The notes under the pieces were generated by a model. It was not told the DNA's origin. It saw only the letters and a program-made list of their open reading frames with translations, and did no database searches. From Gammaproteobacteria bacterium (GTDB lineage Bacteria > Pseudomonadota > Gammaproteobacteria > Eutrophobiales > Eutrophobiaceae), in NCBI GenBank assembly GCA_024278135.1, contig JAJRTU010000066.1, forward strand, positions 1 through 42,401: a stretch of DNA of 42,401 bases, in the 5' to 3' direction. Below are positions 42,263 through 42,401 of the stretch, one piece after another. How positions within the stretch are numbered: the first letter of the stretch is position 1; the number at the start of each line of letters is the position of its first letter. The translations under genes and the position numbers were made by a program.

Positions 42263-42401
42263 AGCGGCGCTTCATCAAGCCCCGTCATCCAGATGCAATC
42301 CCCATGAGGATAAGGGCCAATATCACGAACTAAACCGGCTCGCAAAGGATTGGCAACGATATATCGGGCCATTTGGCGCAGCGCCTCATCCTGCCTCGCG
42401 G
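42253..42401 (-). CDS. REP-associated tyrosine transposase (RAYT), C-terminal part
   Basis: The minus strand enters the window in an open frame and ends at a TGA at 42253. The visible 48 residues, QMARYIVANPLRAGLVRDIG then a GDCIWM segment, match the C-terminal end of Y1-type RAYT proteins of the IS200/IS605-like superfamily. The catalytic His-rich motif and tyrosine lie outside the window. It is partial only because of the window edge. It is not in the ORF track. Confidence 0.8.
   Translation of the reverse strand, partial: ARQDEALRQMARYIVANPLRAGLVRDIGPYPHGDCIWMTGLDEAPLVE

Overview
The window looks like chromosomal DNA of a marine or halophilic gammaproteobacterium. The evidence is a mid-GC composition, Shine-Dalgarno starts, a TonB receptor, several sodium-coupled transporters (two NSS-type, one NhaC-type), a type I sulfatase and a RAYT/REP pair at the right edge. 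The lineage is an inference; there is no rRNA or other marker gene here. Function is almost wholly catabolism and transport. No tRNA, rRNA, CRISPR array or prophage was seen.

Layout. 1-540: a decayed IS91-type transposase fragment. 538-1490: a small DUF6713-like membrane protein and a periplasmic CxxCH cytochrome. 1520-9019 (minus): an apparent six-gene operon, read from 9019 downwards as D-mannonate dehydratase (manD), sulfatase, CrtI/PYROXD2-like FAD oxidoreductase, nitrilase-superfamily amidohydrolase, a small membrane protein and a ThDP enzyme. 9234-10566 (plus): divergent SDR and VOC genes. 10594-13185 (minus): an MDR dehydrogenase and an NSS transporter. 13334-15071 (plus): KDPG aldolase (eda) and a 2-keto-3-deoxygluconate kinase (kdgK). 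15089-17767 (minus): secreted amidohydrolase and UbiD-like decarboxylase. 17866-24001: MFS transporter, LLM flavin oxidoreductase, a secreted VOC/unknown pair, NhaC antiporter, a Tat-signal mini-protein and a small NIPSNAP/EthD-like protein. 24078-27812 (minus): TonB receptor and exported MBL hydrolase. 28000-30376 (plus): ACMSD-like amidohydrolase and a second NSS transporter. 30532-32234 (minus): DUF819 permease and MarR regulator. 32391-36521: HisC-like aminotransferase convergent with korBA (2-oxoacid:ferredoxin oxidoreductase). 36856-40070 (plus): two tandem MBL hydrolases and a second MFS transporter. 40188-42401: a lipobox-bearing NmrA-like protein, a frameshifted TonB-like anchor gene, and the tail of a RAYT next to a REP-like palindrome.

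How the genes fit together. ManD, KdgK and Eda form a textbook route from D-mannonate through KDG and KDPG to pyruvate and glyceraldehyde-3-phosphate. The usual upstream enzymes (UxaC, UxuB) are not in the window. The strongest non-gene signal is an 18-bp palindrome, consensus TAGTTTAA-N2-TTAAACTA, at three places: the manD/SDR divergent promoter, just upstream of the TonB-receptor promoter, and the DUF819-marR/aminotransferase divergent region. At manD it abuts a near-consensus sigma-70 promoter; at the receptor it sits just above the -35 box. I infer one MarR-controlled regulon joining uptake, the six-gene operon and the aminotransferase. The substrate is not identifiable from sequence alone; a sulfated or amidated sugar-acid-like or aromatic compound is a hypothesis only.
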